64,000 nt of DNA from Dendrosporobacter quercicolus. Lineage in GTDB: Bacteria; Bacillota; Negativicutes; DSM-1736; Dendrosporobacteraceae. The notes under the pieces were generated by a model, which worked only from the letters and a program-made list of their open reading frames with translations, did no database searches and was not told the DNA's origin. Below, one piece after another: positions 35,921 through 44,517 of this stretch. Location of the stretch: NCBI RefSeq assembly GCF_900104455.1, contig NZ_FNHB01000002.1:248001-312000 (forward strand), in the 5' to 3' direction. A program made the translations under genes and the position numbers. Every line of letters starts with the position of its first letter. The stretch's first letter is position 1.

Positions 35921-36394
35921 ATGGAAGATGTACTTGTAACAACTGAAGACCTGCAATTGGTTGTTTTCCGTCTGGCCAATGAAGAATACGGCCTGCCGAT
36001 TACCAAGGTTCAGGAAATAAACCGTTTAACACCAATTACCAAACTTCCTCAGACACCGGTATTCATGGAAGGTGTAATCAATTTACGGGGGCGGATTATT
36101 CCTGTTATTGATCTGCGTAAGCGATTTGAGCTGGCAGTGGAAGAATATACGGATGACACCAGAATTATTGTAGTTGATTTTAGCGGGCAGACGGTAGGCG
36201 TAATTGTAGATGCAGTCACTGAAGTAGTGCGGCTGGCTGCCGCCAGTGTGGAACCGCCGCCTAACAATTCGGTGCTTGACGCCCGTTATATCGAAGGTGT
36301 GGGCAAAATGGACAACCGTTTACTGATTTTGCTGGCTGCAGATCAAATTTTTACCAGTCAGGAAGAATTTGCTATTCAACAAACCAATGGATAA
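35921..36394 (+). CDS. cheW: CheW-like chemotaxis coupling protein
   Basis: A 157-residue CheW domain: two five-stranded barrels with FRLANEEYGLPITKVQEI, FMEGVINLRGRIIPVIDLRK and VGVIVDAVTEVVRL. It links chemoreceptors to CheA. ATG at 35921 with GGGGGTG upstream is chosen over the GTG at 35903. No other chemotaxis gene is close by, and its stop overlaps the ispE start by 8 bp, an odd partner. It may serve the lone receptor at 2.3 kb. Confidence 0.92.
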   Translation: MEDVLVTTEDLQLVVFRLANEEYGLPITKVQEINRLTPITKLPQTPVFMEGVINLRGRIIPVIDLRKRFELAVEEYTDDTRIIVVDFSGQTVGVIVDAVTEVVRLAAASVEPPPNNSVLDARYIEGVGKMDNRLLILLAADQIFTSQEEFAIQQTNG

Positions 36395-37286
36395 AACCTT
36401 AACTTTAACGGCTAATGCCAAAATAAACCTGACGTTAGACGTGCTTGCCAAGCGTACTGACGGCTACCACGAGGTAGCTATGATCATGCAGTCGATTGAT
36501 TTGGCCGACCGGCTGACCTTTAGGGAGCAGCCGTCAGGCATTGCCATGCAGACCAACGTTGCCGGTCTGCCTGTTGACCGGCGTAATCTGGCTTATCAGG
36601 CTGCAGAATTGGTTAAAAGTACTTTTCAGATAAAAACCGGAATACATATTGAATTAAATAAAGAAATTCCATTGTCCGCAGGGCTGGCCGGCGGCAGTGC
36701 TGATGCCGCCGGGGTTTTAACCGGGCTTAATTCTTGGTGGAAGCTGGGCCTTACCTTGGATGAACTGTGCGATTTAGGCGCTGTACTGGGTTCTGACGTG
36801 CCTTTTTGCCTGCATGGCGGTACCATGCTGGCGACAGGGCGTGGTGAATTGCTGACTCCGGTTGCCGCTATGCCGCCTTGCTATATTGTCCTGGCCAAAC
36901 CTGCGGCCAGTGTTTCAACGGCCTGGGTATATCGGAATTACCGGCCGGGGGCGGTTGAGGTGCATCCTGATACGGCTGCAATGCTGGCTTTTCTCCGGCA
37001 AGCCGATTTGGCCGGAGTCGCCGGTAAGCTGGCCAATGTTCTGGAAAGCGTCACCATAGCAAGACATCCGGAAATAGGACAATTAAAGGCCTGGATGGTG
37101 CAGTGCGGGGCAATGGCAAGTTTAATGTCCGGCAGCGGTCCAACCGTTTTTGGTCTTGCCGCTGACCGGGAAGAGGCCGAGTCTATTGCAGCTAAGTTAA
37201 GGAATTTAAGCAATGCGCAGATTATTGTGGCTAAAACAGTGGGTGGAATGAGGGGAGAAAATGCAGCGAAGATTATCACCAATTAA
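36387..37286 (+). CDS. ispE: 4-diphosphocytidyl-2-C-methyl-D-erythritol kinase
   Basis: A 299-residue GHMP kinase of the MEP isoprenoid pathway, which phosphorylates CDP-ME with ATP. Motifs: NAKINLTLDVLAKRTDGYHE, PLSAGLAGGSADAAGVL (ATP loop), LGSDVPFCLHGG, and MSGSGPTVFGLA. The ATG at 36387 overlaps the cheW end, suggesting translational coupling. The following GntR gene overlaps its 3' end by 26 bp. Confidence 0.96.
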   Translation: MDKTLTLTANAKINLTLDVLAKRTDGYHEVAMIMQSIDLADRLTFREQPSGIAMQTNVAGLPVDRRNLAYQAAELVKSTFQIKTGIHIELNKEIPLSAGLAGGSADAAGVLTGLNSWWKLGLTLDELCDLGAVLGSDVPFCLHGGTMLATGRGELLTPVAAMPPCYIVLAKPAASVSTAWVYRNYRPGAVEVHPDTAAMLAFLRQADLAGVAGKLANVLESVTIARHPEIGQLKAWMVQCGAMASLMSGSGPTVFGLAADREEAESIAAKLRNLSNAQIIVAKTVGGMRGENAAKIITN

Positions 37287-37944
37287 GTTGGACAGTTATC
37301 AGCCGTTGCGCGAGGTGGTTTGTGAAACTTTGCGGGAAGCAATCCGGAGTGGCGTTTTACAGCCCGGGGAGCGGTTGATGGAGATTCAATTGGCCGAAGA
37401 ATTGGGGGTCAGCCGGACTCCGGTGCGTGAGGCTATCCGCAAGCTGGAGCTGGAAGGCTATGTCATCATGCTGCCGCGCCGCGGGACTTATGTCGCCAAT
37501 CTTTCCATTAAAGACATTAATGAAGTGTTTGAAATCAGAACTGCCCTGGATGTACTGGCGACGGGCCTTGCGGCTGAGCGGATTACCGAGGAGGAACTGG
37601 AGCAGCTCGAACGCCTGCTGGTTCAAATTGGTGAATTTATTGAACAAAATGACATGGAGAAGATCGTTGAAATTGATACGCAGTTTCATGACCTTTTATA
37701 CCGGGCCAGCCGGAATGACCGGCTTGTCGGTATTATCAATAACCTGCGGGAGCAATTGACCCGGTTCCGTTCCATTTCTATGGCCTACCCCGGCCGTTTG
37801 AAGAAAACGCTGGAGGAACATAGCCGGATGGTGGAAGCAATTGCCCAGCGCAATGTTAAGCTGGCTCAGAAGCTGGCGGTTGAGCATATGGAAAACTCCG
37901 AACAAACATTGCTGCTGGACATGCATGATCTTAAGAAAGAATAA
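37261..37944 (+). CDS. GntR-family regulator, FadR/FCD type
   Basis: A 227-residue regulator. Winged HTH at about residues 10-75 (ELGVSRTPVREAIRKLELEG), followed by an all-helical FCD ligand-binding domain (from about 85; FEIRTALDVLATGLAAERI, and His residues in DTQFHDLLYRAS and AVEHMENSE that may hold a metal). The ATG with GGGGAG upstream lies within ispE. In this position it is often found in clostridia and Negativicutes. The effector is unknown. Confidence 0.9.
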   Translation: MQRRLSPIKLDSYQPLREVVCETLREAIRSGVLQPGERLMEIQLAEELGVSRTPVREAIRKLELEGYVIMLPRRGTYVANLSIKDINEVFEIRTALDVLATGLAAERITEEELEQLERLLVQIGEFIEQNDMEKIVEIDTQFHDLLYRASRNDRLVGIINNLREQLTRFRSISMAYPGRLKKTLEEHSRMVEAIAQRNVKLAQKLAVEHMENSEQTLLLDMHDLKKE

Positions 37945-38000
37945 CGCCCGGTGTTGATGTGGTTTGCTTTAACTAAATTCAGTGCAGGAGGTTGCGGTGA

Positions 38001-38762
38001 ATGTATGATGCCATTATCCTGGCCGGTGGAACAAACAGTAAAAGCCTGAGCACTCTCAATTCTCAGCCGTATGAGGCTTTAATAGAAATAGCCGGCAGAC
38101 CGATGGTTTCGTTTGTTGCTGAAGCGTTGGCTGCAAGTTCCCGGGTGGACAGGATTTTCGTCATCGGTCCGGCGACAGAACTGGCAAAATGCGAGTTTCC
38201 GCCAACTGCAACTATCCTGGAAGGCGGCCGGACAATTCTGGATACCATCAGTATCGGCATTGCGGCTTTAGGGCACCAGAACCGGGTGTTAATTGCGACA
38301 GCGGATATTCCGTTATTAACGACAGCTGCGGTTGATGACTTTTTGGTTCAATGCAGCAAAGTAACCGCCGATTTATATTATCCGGTTGTGGGCAAAGAAG
38401 TGAACAAACGTCATTATCCTGCCAGTAAAAGGACGTATGCCAGACTGAGGGATGGCGTATTTACCGGGGGGAACATTTTTCTGGTCAATCCGGCCATTGT
38501 ACCGCAGTGCATGAAGGTTGCGGCCAAAATTATCGCTAACCGGAAGAATCCCTGGAAACTGGCCTGCATTATGGGATGGCTGTTCTTATTCCGTTTTATC
38601 ATCGGCCGGTTAAGTCTAAAAGCGGCCGAAAGCAGGGTTTCGGAAATACTGGGCATAACCGGGGCGGTCATTCAGTCCACCTATCCCGAATTAGGCATAG
38701 ATGTTGACAAAGAAAGCGATCTTGAGCTTGTCCGGTCTACATTTTCGCTTAGCAAGAACTAA
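38001..38762 (+). CDS. MobA-like nucleotidyltransferase
   Basis: A 253-residue GT-A type NTP transferase. DAIILAGG at the N-terminus and ATADIPLLTTAAVDDFL with its metal-binding Asp are characteristic. The rest includes an unusual hydrophobic stretch (IMGWLFLFRFIIGRL, about 195-210) and ends with IDVDKESDLELVR, seen in this subgroup. Related enzymes transfer CMP, GMP or UMP to small molecules or sugars. The substrate is unknown. ATG behind AGGAGG. Confidence 0.78.
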   Translation: MYDAIILAGGTNSKSLSTLNSQPYEALIEIAGRPMVSFVAEALAASSRVDRIFVIGPATELAKCEFPPTATILEGGRTILDTISIGIAALGHQNRVLIATADIPLLTTAAVDDFLVQCSKVTADLYYPVVGKEVNKRHYPASKRTYARLRDGVFTGGNIFLVNPAIVPQCMKVAAKIIANRKNPWKLACIMGWLFLFRFIIGRLSLKAAESRVSEILGITGAVIQSTYPELGIDVDKESDLELVRSTFSLSKN

Positions 38763-39066
38763 ACAGCAAGTACCCTGATTGGCCTTATTATTGTGAACGG
38801 TTATTAAGCTGAACGTCAGTTTGATAACTGTTTTTTGATTGCCTGACCGTGCCTCCTCGCCGGCTTATCCGCGGGGCTGTTGCAAAAGGGTTAAAGAGTG
38901 TCAGGCAGGCCCGGAGCGGGAGCGCATTTAAGTGCTGCGCCGCTGGCAAGCGTTCTGTTGCGACAGCCCTGTTCGGTTATCCAACTTTAAGCCCCAGTAC
39001 TAAAAGCCGGGCATTGTGGGCATAATAATGCTATTGTTATTCAGGACGATACGGGAGGGGTGTTTG
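38763..39066. other. 304-bp intergenic region with IS-end-like arms
   Basis: No gene is seen. GGGGCTGTTGCAAAA (38873-38887) and TTGCGACAGCCCT (38958-38970) are inverted copies of the outer part of the terminator-like repeat at 26401-26455. The 70 bases between them are GC-rich. It could be a decayed short mobile element or a repeat family of the genome. Confidence 0.4.
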
Positions 39067-40029
39067 GTGAAGGCTTATTTGGGGATAGATGTAGGCTCTG
39101 TCAGTACCAATATTACGGTTTTGAATCAGCAGGGCGAGGTTGCCGACGCCTTGTATATCCGTACGCAGGGACGGCCGATCGCGGCTGTGCAGGAGGGCTT
39201 GCGGGAGATTGAACTGCGCAACCCCGGCCTGGAGGTTGGGGGCGTTGGCGCCACCGGCAGCGGCCGGCAGCTGACCGGGGTAATTGTCGGGGCCGACAGT
39301 GTTAAAAATGAGATTACCGCCCATGCAGTAGCAGCCATGCATTTAGTGCCTGGAGTGCAGACTGTGCTGGAAATCGGCGGGCAGGATTCCAAGCTGATCA
39401 TTATCAGGAATCACGTGGTTACCGATTTTGCGATGAATACCGTATGCGCCGCCGGGACGGGGTCGTTTTTAGACCAGCAGGCGGCCCGACTGAATATACC
39501 AATTGAAGCGTTCGGGGAGCTGGCGTTGGAATCAACGGCGCAGGTGCGAATTGCCGGGCGGTGCGCTGTTTTTGCCGAGTCTGATATGATTCACAAGCAG
39601 CAGACCGGCCATTTACTGGCTGATATTATTAATGGCTTGTGCCAGTCCCTGGTGCGTAACTACCTTAATAATGTGGGTAAAGGCAAACAAATCACAGGGC
39701 CTGTTCTGTTTCAGGGCGGCGTTGCGGCCAATAAAGGCATGAAGCGCGCATTTGAGGAAGCGCTGAACTGTGAGGTTGTGGTACCGCCGCATTACCATGT
39801 AATGGGCGCAGTGGGGGCGGCCCTGCTGGCCAGGGAAGAGACTGCCGGCGGCAAACCAACCGCCTTCCGCGGCTTTGCTGTTGTGGACAGAGATTATACG
39901 CCCCGGAGCTTTGAGTGCAGCGGCTGCGCCAATATGTGTGAGGTTATTGAACTCAAAATGGACGGTGTTGTCATCGGCCGGTGGGGCGACAGGTGCGGCA
40001 AGTGGAGCGGCAGTATCAGCGTGGCTTGA
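39067..40029 (+). CDS. Acyl-CoA dehydratase activase (BadF/HgdC type)
   Basis: A 320-residue ATPase with one BadF/BadG domain: LGIDVGSVSTNITVL, EIGGQDSKLIIIR, and Cys127 (VCAAGTGSFLDQQ) and Cys166 (GRCAVFAESDM), which match in spacing the cysteines that hold the dimer-bridging [4Fe-4S] cluster in known activators. A C-terminal ECSGCANMCEV motif follows. It would form a homodimer and pass electrons at the cost of ATP. GTG at 39067 behind GGGAGGGG is the start. It is first of a three-gene set parallel to the fused protein at 4.3 kb. Confidence 0.88.
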   Translation: MKAYLGIDVGSVSTNITVLNQQGEVADALYIRTQGRPIAAVQEGLREIELRNPGLEVGGVGATGSGRQLTGVIVGADSVKNEITAHAVAAMHLVPGVQTVLEIGGQDSKLIIIRNHVVTDFAMNTVCAAGTGSFLDQQAARLNIPIEAFGELALESTAQVRIAGRCAVFAESDMIHKQQTGHLLADIINGLCQSLVRNYLNNVGKGKQITGPVLFQGGVAANKGMKRAFEEALNCEVVVPPHYHVMGAVGAALLAREETAGGKPTAFRGFAVVDRDYTPRSFECSGCANMCEVIELKMDGVVIGRWGDRCGKWSGSISVA

Positions 40030-40066
40030 CTGGCGGGAACGGGAAATCCATCAAAGGATGATCAAT

Positions 40067-40978
40067 ATGCAGGCGAGAATAGGTTTGCCGCAAGGCTTAT
40101 TATATTATCAATATGGGACGGTATGGGAGCGGTTTTTTCGCGAAATTGGGGCCGAGGTTGTGGTTTCCGGTGAAACGAGCAGGCAAACCATGGATTGCGG
40201 CAGCGCCCTGGACGAAGTTTGTCTGCCGGCTAAAGTATATTATGGTCATGCGGTCAGCTTGTACAGCGAGGTCGACTATTTATTTGTCCCGCGGATCATC
40301 AGTGTACATAAGCAGCAGTATACCTGCCCTAAAATTATCGGCATGCCGGATATGCTGCGAACGAATATCGGCCAGTTGCCGCCGCTTATTGACGTTAGTG
40401 TCAATCTGCGCCAGAGCAGCCGGGATTTGTACCGGGCGGTAACAACGGTGGGCCGGATGGTCGGCAAAAATGCTTTGACCAGCCTGCGCGCCTGGTACCG
40501 GGCCTGGCACAGCAGAGACGGGGCTAACGGCTGCAGTCCTGCCGGAGATGGCCGTACGCCGGTGGCTTTGATTGGCCACCCTTATCTGATTTATGACCGG
40601 CAAATCAGTATGAATATCATGGCTAAAATGCAGCAAATGGGCCTGACCGTGCTGACGCCGGAAATGGTGGATACGAAAACGGCCGACCGGGCGGCAGCTG
40701 TTTTGGGCAAAAAGATATTCTGGAGCGGCAGCCATCATTTGGCCGGCGCTGCTTTGGCGCTGATGACGGCGTCCAGGCCGGTGAAAGGGGTGGTTTTTAT
40801 GACTTGTTTCGCCTGCGGCCCGGATGCTTTAATTGGTGAACTGATTGCTCAACGCGCCAGTGCGCTAAATATTCCCTGCATGAATTTATCAATTGATGAA
40901 CATACGGCTGAGGCCGGATTCATTACGAGGCTGGAAGCTTTTTCTGATATGCTGACCCGGAGGTGGCGGCCATGCTGA
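40067..40978 (+). CDS. DUF2229/CoA-dehydratase-like Cys-rich subunit
   Basis: A 303-residue protein with the DUF2229-type N-terminus IGLPQGLLYYQYGTVWERFF. Three Cys motifs, EVCLPAK, YTCPKI and TCFACGPDA, line up with VCYPAK, PCITHG and FGCGLDS of the 1425-residue fusion; three cysteines per subunit is what Fe-S dehydratase subunits use. A central GHPYLIYDRQISMNIM matches [14 protein letters not shown] of the fusion. ATG at 40067 with AAAGGA is the likely start. Overlaps the next gene by 7 bp. Substrate unknown. Confidence 0.78.
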   Translation: MQARIGLPQGLLYYQYGTVWERFFREIGAEVVVSGETSRQTMDCGSALDEVCLPAKVYYGHAVSLYSEVDYLFVPRIISVHKQQYTCPKIIGMPDMLRTNIGQLPPLIDVSVNLRQSSRDLYRAVTTVGRMVGKNALTSLRAWYRAWHSRDGANGCSPAGDGRTPVALIGHPYLIYDRQISMNIMAKMQQMGLTVLTPEMVDTKTADRAAAVLGKKIFWSGSHHLAGAALALMTASRPVKGVVFMTCFACGPDALIGELIAQRASALNIPCMNLSIDEHTAEAGFITRLEAFSDMLTRRWRPC

Positions 40979-42057
40979 TCACCTTCCCTCATATGGGCCA
41001 TTTGCATATTGTGCTGAAGGAATTGCTGACCGGTTTTGGCTGTACGGTAATGACCCCGCCGCCGATTTCTAAACGGACGCTGGAGCTGGGCGCTAAATAT
41101 TCGCCGGAAACGGTATGTTTGCCGTTTAAACTGACCCTAGGAAATTTTATGGAAGCTCTCGAACAGGGCGCTGACACGATTATCACCTGCGGCGGAGTTG
41201 GCCCCTGCCGTCTGGGCTATTATGCCGAGGTGCAGCAAGGTATTTTAGCTCAGCTTGGTTATCGGTTCAGGCTGATTACCGTTGAACCGGACCTGTTTGA
41301 TGTTATCGGCAAATTGCGGCAGGTAGCCGCAGGCCGCGGCTGGCGTGAAATTTACCGGTCTTTTCAGCAGGCCGGGGCCAAAATGGCGGCCTTGGATCAT
41401 ATTGAACAGCAGCTCAATGCCATCCGTCCCAGAGCGGCATTGCCCGAATGTGCGGAAGAAATCTGGCGTCAGGCGGCGGGCGGCATTGATGCGGCGCAGA
41501 CGATGGCTGAGATAAAGTTCGCTGAGACGGCTGCCTTAAAGGCGTTGGAGGCTTTAGAGCGGAAGCCGGACGTGGATTTGCTGAAAGTGGGCCTGGTTGG
41601 CGAAATCTATGTTATGCTGGAACCGTTTATTAACCAGCAATTAGAGCGGCGGCTTAGCGAAATGGGGGTCGAGGTTGATAAGACGATGTATTTAAGTCAG
41701 TATGTCCAGGCTCATTTGCTGCGCAGCCGCAAATATCAGGAACTGTATAAAGTATTATTCGCTTTGGCTAAACCTTACCTTGGCCACTATGTGGGGGGGC
41801 ATGGCCTGAAAAGCATCGCGCGGACGGTGCAGATGGGCCAAAACGGGTATGACGGCGTAATTCAGGCTTATCCGTTTACCTGCATGCCAGAGGTAATTGC
41901 CAAAAATATTCTGCCCCAGGTCAGCCGGGATCTGGATATACCCGTGCTTACGCTGGCTTATGATGAACAATCCGGAGAAGCCGGAATTGCGACCCGCCTG
42001 GAGGCCTTTGTTGATTTGCTGAAATACCGCCGCCAACGTAAAGCCGCCGGTGGCTAA
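40972..42057 (+). CDS. 2-hydroxyacyl-CoA-dehydratase-like Cys-rich subunit
   Basis: A 361-residue partner of the previous protein. Its Cys motifs TVCLPF, TCGGVGPCRLGYY and FTCMPE match [14 protein letters not shown] and FACLPNH in the C-terminal part of the fusion, and [17 protein letters not shown] matches [17 protein letters not shown]. It should hold a second Fe-S cluster, giving a heterodimer with the upstream subunit. The ATG at 40972 lies behind CGGAGG. A strong terminator follows 10 bp after the stop. Confidence 0.8.
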   Translation: MLITFPHMGHLHIVLKELLTGFGCTVMTPPPISKRTLELGAKYSPETVCLPFKLTLGNFMEALEQGADTIITCGGVGPCRLGYYAEVQQGILAQLGYRFRLITVEPDLFDVIGKLRQVAAGRGWREIYRSFQQAGAKMAALDHIEQQLNAIRPRAALPECAEEIWRQAAGGIDAAQTMAEIKFAETAALKALEALERKPDVDLLKVGLVGEIYVMLEPFINQQLERRLSEMGVEVDKTMYLSQYVQAHLLRSRKYQELYKVLFALAKPYLGHYVGGHGLKSIARTVQMGQNGYDGVIQAYPFTCMPEVIAKNILPQVSRDLDIPVLTLAYDEQSGEAGIATRLEAFVDLLKYRRQRKAAGG

Positions 42058-42067
42058 TATTGACCGC

Positions 42068-42099
42068 AGCCAGCGCGAGTTTATCGCGCTGGCTTTTTT
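42068..42099 (+). terminator. Terminator of the split activase/reductase operon
   Basis: AGCCAGCGCGA-GTTTA-TCGCGCTGGCT followed by T residues; perfect stem. Confidence 0.88.
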
Positions 42100-42247
42100 G
42101 GGTCCTGCGCGTATTTGATTTTTACAGGAATAGTATTGGTTAAGTGGAAATAATAAATGGTAAGGGCTTGGTTCTAAATTATTATCGGCAATGGGCAGGA
42201 TTTGTCGGGAATGCAGAGAATGTGAATAAAATTAATACGATAAATGA

Positions 42248-42261
42248 TAATATTCGGTTTG
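42248..42261 (-). promoter_or_regulatory. PurBox-like half site before purR
   Basis: On the minus strand CAAACCGAATATTA, 11 of 13 matches to the PurR half-site AWWWCCGAACWWT. Only one half-site is visible, so autoregulation by PurR is tentative. Confidence 0.3.
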
Positions 42262-42285
42262 TTCCTGACAATGGAGGAATTATGA

Positions 42286-43095
42286 ATGAATAAAGTGCGG
42301 AGAGTCGAGCGGATTGTCGCTTTAACTAAAATACTTGTGGATATGCCGGGACGGTTGTTTTCTCTTGGTTATTTCAGTGAATTGTTTGGTGCGGCAAAAT
42401 CCACTTTGAGTGAGGATATGGCGGCAATTAAGGCCGCAATGCAGCAATTTGGCCTTGGCACTTTGGAAACTGTAGCCGGAGCGGCAGGCGGAGTACGCTT
42501 TGTCCCCGTCAGAGCAGAGCGGGCCGTGAACTGTTTACTGCAGGATTTGGCTGCCAGGCTGGCTGAGCCGGAACGGATTATTCCGGGCGGATTTTTGTAT
42601 ATGACTGACATCCTGTTTAATCCGGCGCTAATGGTTCAAGTCGGCGAAATTTTTCGCCGGCAGCTGGGCCGGCTGGAGCCTGACTATATCATGACGGTCG
42701 AGACGAAAGGGATACCGCCGGCCTTGATGACAGCCAGGGCGTTTGACTTGCCGCTGGTTATTGTAAGGCAGGGCAGTAAGGTGACGGAAGGCCCGGCGGT
42801 TAGCATAAATTATGTCACCGGTTCTTCCAAGCGTATCCAAACGATGTCTTTGCCCCGCCGGGCAATTCAGGCCGGCGCCAAGGTGCTGGTGATTGATGAT
42901 TTTATGAAGGCCGGAGGTACGGCCAGAGGCATGAATGATCTGGCCCGTGAAGTCGGGGTAGAGGTTGTGGGGACAGGCGTATTGGTCGCCACTGCCGAAC
43001 CGGCCGAAAAACTGGTTCAGGACTATTTTGCGCTGCTCATTTTGCATAGTGTGGATCAATATGCCAAGACGATAGATATCAGGCCGGCGCTTTAG
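42286..43095 (+). CDS. purR: Pur operon repressor
   Basis: A 269-residue Firmicutes-type PurR. An N-terminal winged helix (1-75; SLGYFSELFGAAKSTLSEDM) joins a PRTase-like domain with the PRPP loop VLVIDDFMKAGGTARGMND. It represses purine synthesis genes and is released by PRPP. The ATG follows GGAGG with normal spacing. The expected neighbour spoVG is not present; a threonine deaminase gene stands in its place. Confidence 0.95.
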   Translation: MNKVRRVERIVALTKILVDMPGRLFSLGYFSELFGAAKSTLSEDMAAIKAAMQQFGLGTLETVAGAAGGVRFVPVRAERAVNCLLQDLAARLAEPERIIPGGFLYMTDILFNPALMVQVGEIFRRQLGRLEPDYIMTVETKGIPPALMTARAFDLPLVIVRQGSKVTEGPAVSINYVTGSSKRIQTMSLPRRAIQAGAKVLVIDDFMKAGGTARGMNDLAREVGVEVVGTGVLVATAEPAEKLVQDYFALLILHSVDQYAKTIDIRPAL

Positions 43096-43135
43096 AAAAA
43101 GCAGACACCCGTCGGCCGACAGGAGGGAACGGACT

Positions 43136-44338
43136 GTGTTATCGGCACGTGATGTTCAGGAAGCAGGCAAGGCTTTAAGGGGAATTATTCACCAAACGCC
43201 GCTGGATCGCAGCGCTACTTTTAGTGCTATGGCCGGCTGTGATGTGTATTTAAAACTGGAGAATTTACAAAAAACCGGCTCGTTCAAAATTCGTGGCTCT
43301 TATAATAAAATCCGCTTGCTGACTCCGGATGAGAGCGCCCGCGGGGTGATTGCGGCCTCAGCCGGAAATCACGCGCAGGGGGTGGCTTATGCCGCCCGCA
43401 GGGGCCGGGTCAAGGCGACCATTGTCATGCCCGAAGCTGCTCCACTGGCGAAGATTACCGCAACAAGGGGTTACGGCGCTGAAGTGGTGTTAAGCGGCGC
43501 CGGTTATGATGACGCTTATCTCAAAGCCCAGGAAATTCAACAGCAGACCGGGCAAACCTTTGTGCATGCGTTTGATGATGACGCGGTGATTGCCGGTCAG
43601 GGAACCGTTGGCCTGGAGATTTTAGAGGCGCTGGCGGATGTAACGGCCATTGTTGTGCCGATTGGCGGCGGCGGGCTGATCGCCGGAGTGGCATTGGCGG
43701 TAAAGGAAATGGCCCCTCATGTGAAAATTTACGGGGTTCAGTCTGAAGGCGCTCCGGCGGTATATATGTCAAAACGGGAACACACCATTAAGACCACTCC
43801 CGACGCAGTAACGATGGCTGACGGTATTGCCGTAAAAGTTCCGGGTAATCTGACCTTTTCGATTATCGATCAATATGTCGATGATGTTGTGGTGGTTAAC
43901 GATGAGGCTATCGCCAATACTATTTTAATGGTTTTGGAGCGGGCTAAACTCATGGTGGAAGGCGCCGGAGCCGTTGGCCTGGCGGCCATTTTAAACGGTA
44001 AAATTCCGGCTGGCGGCAAGGTGGCGAGTATTATTTCCGGTGGCAATATCGATGTTAATTTTATTTCGCGAATTATTGAGCGCGGCCTGGTAAAAGCCGG
44101 CCGGAGGGTAAAAATAACCACATTAATTGCCGACCGCCCCGGCACACTGCAGAACCTGCTGGCGGTAATTACCAAATTAAAAGCTAATGTAATTCATGTT
44201 TATCATGACCGGGTGGAGCGTAATGTTCCTATTGGCCAGGCGGTGGTTGAAATCAGCCTGGAAACCAGGGACGCTTTGCACACGGAAGAAATTATGGCCG
44301 GTTTACGCCAGCAGGGCTATATTGCCAGGATTATCTAG
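43136..44338 (+). CDS. Threonine ammonia-lyase with ACT domain
   Basis: A 400-residue PLP enzyme that deaminates threonine to 2-oxobutanoate. The PLP Lys is in NLQKTGSFKIRGSYNKI, the Ser/Asn/Gly loop is SAGNHAQGVA, and the phosphate-binding loop is PIGGGGLIAGVAL. The C-terminal ACT domain (from about 325; KITTLIADRPGTLQNLLAVI) suggests amino-acid feedback. Length suits the medium (tdcB/ilvA short) form, catabolic or isoleucine-supplying. GTG start behind AGGAGGGA. Confidence 0.92.
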   Translation: MLSARDVQEAGKALRGIIHQTPLDRSATFSAMAGCDVYLKLENLQKTGSFKIRGSYNKIRLLTPDESARGVIAASAGNHAQGVAYAARRGRVKATIVMPEAAPLAKITATRGYGAEVVLSGAGYDDAYLKAQEIQQQTGQTFVHAFDDDAVIAGQGTVGLEILEALADVTAIVVPIGGGGLIAGVALAVKEMAPHVKIYGVQSEGAPAVYMSKREHTIKTTPDAVTMADGIAVKVPGNLTFSIIDQYVDDVVVVNDEAIANTILMVLERAKLMVEGAGAVGLAAILNGKIPAGGKVASIISGGNIDVNFISRIIERGLVKAGRRVKITTLIADRPGTLQNLLAVITKLKANVIHVYHDRVERNVPIGQAVVEISLETRDALHTEEIMAGLRQQGYIARII

Positions 44339-44421
44339 GACCATACTGTACAAGGCCCGGCGGTATTTTCTGACTACTCACCCTATTCTGCGATTATTTT
44401 TTTTGCAGGAATACAGCCAAT

Positions 44422-44432
44422 AATGTCGAAAA
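44422..44432 (+). promoter_or_regulatory. Spo0A-box-like site upstream of glmU
   Basis: AATGTCGAAAA matches 9 of 11 bases of TTTGTCGAAAA, including the full core TGTCGAA. It lies 90 bp before glmU in a 179-bp gap. Confidence 0.4.
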
Positions 44433-44517
44433 AATCTATGTTCTGGCTAAAAGTAAAGCTTCGTACTGTCGATTAACCAAATAGAGCTTGGTGGAATTAA
44501 AGAAATGGGGGACGGTA

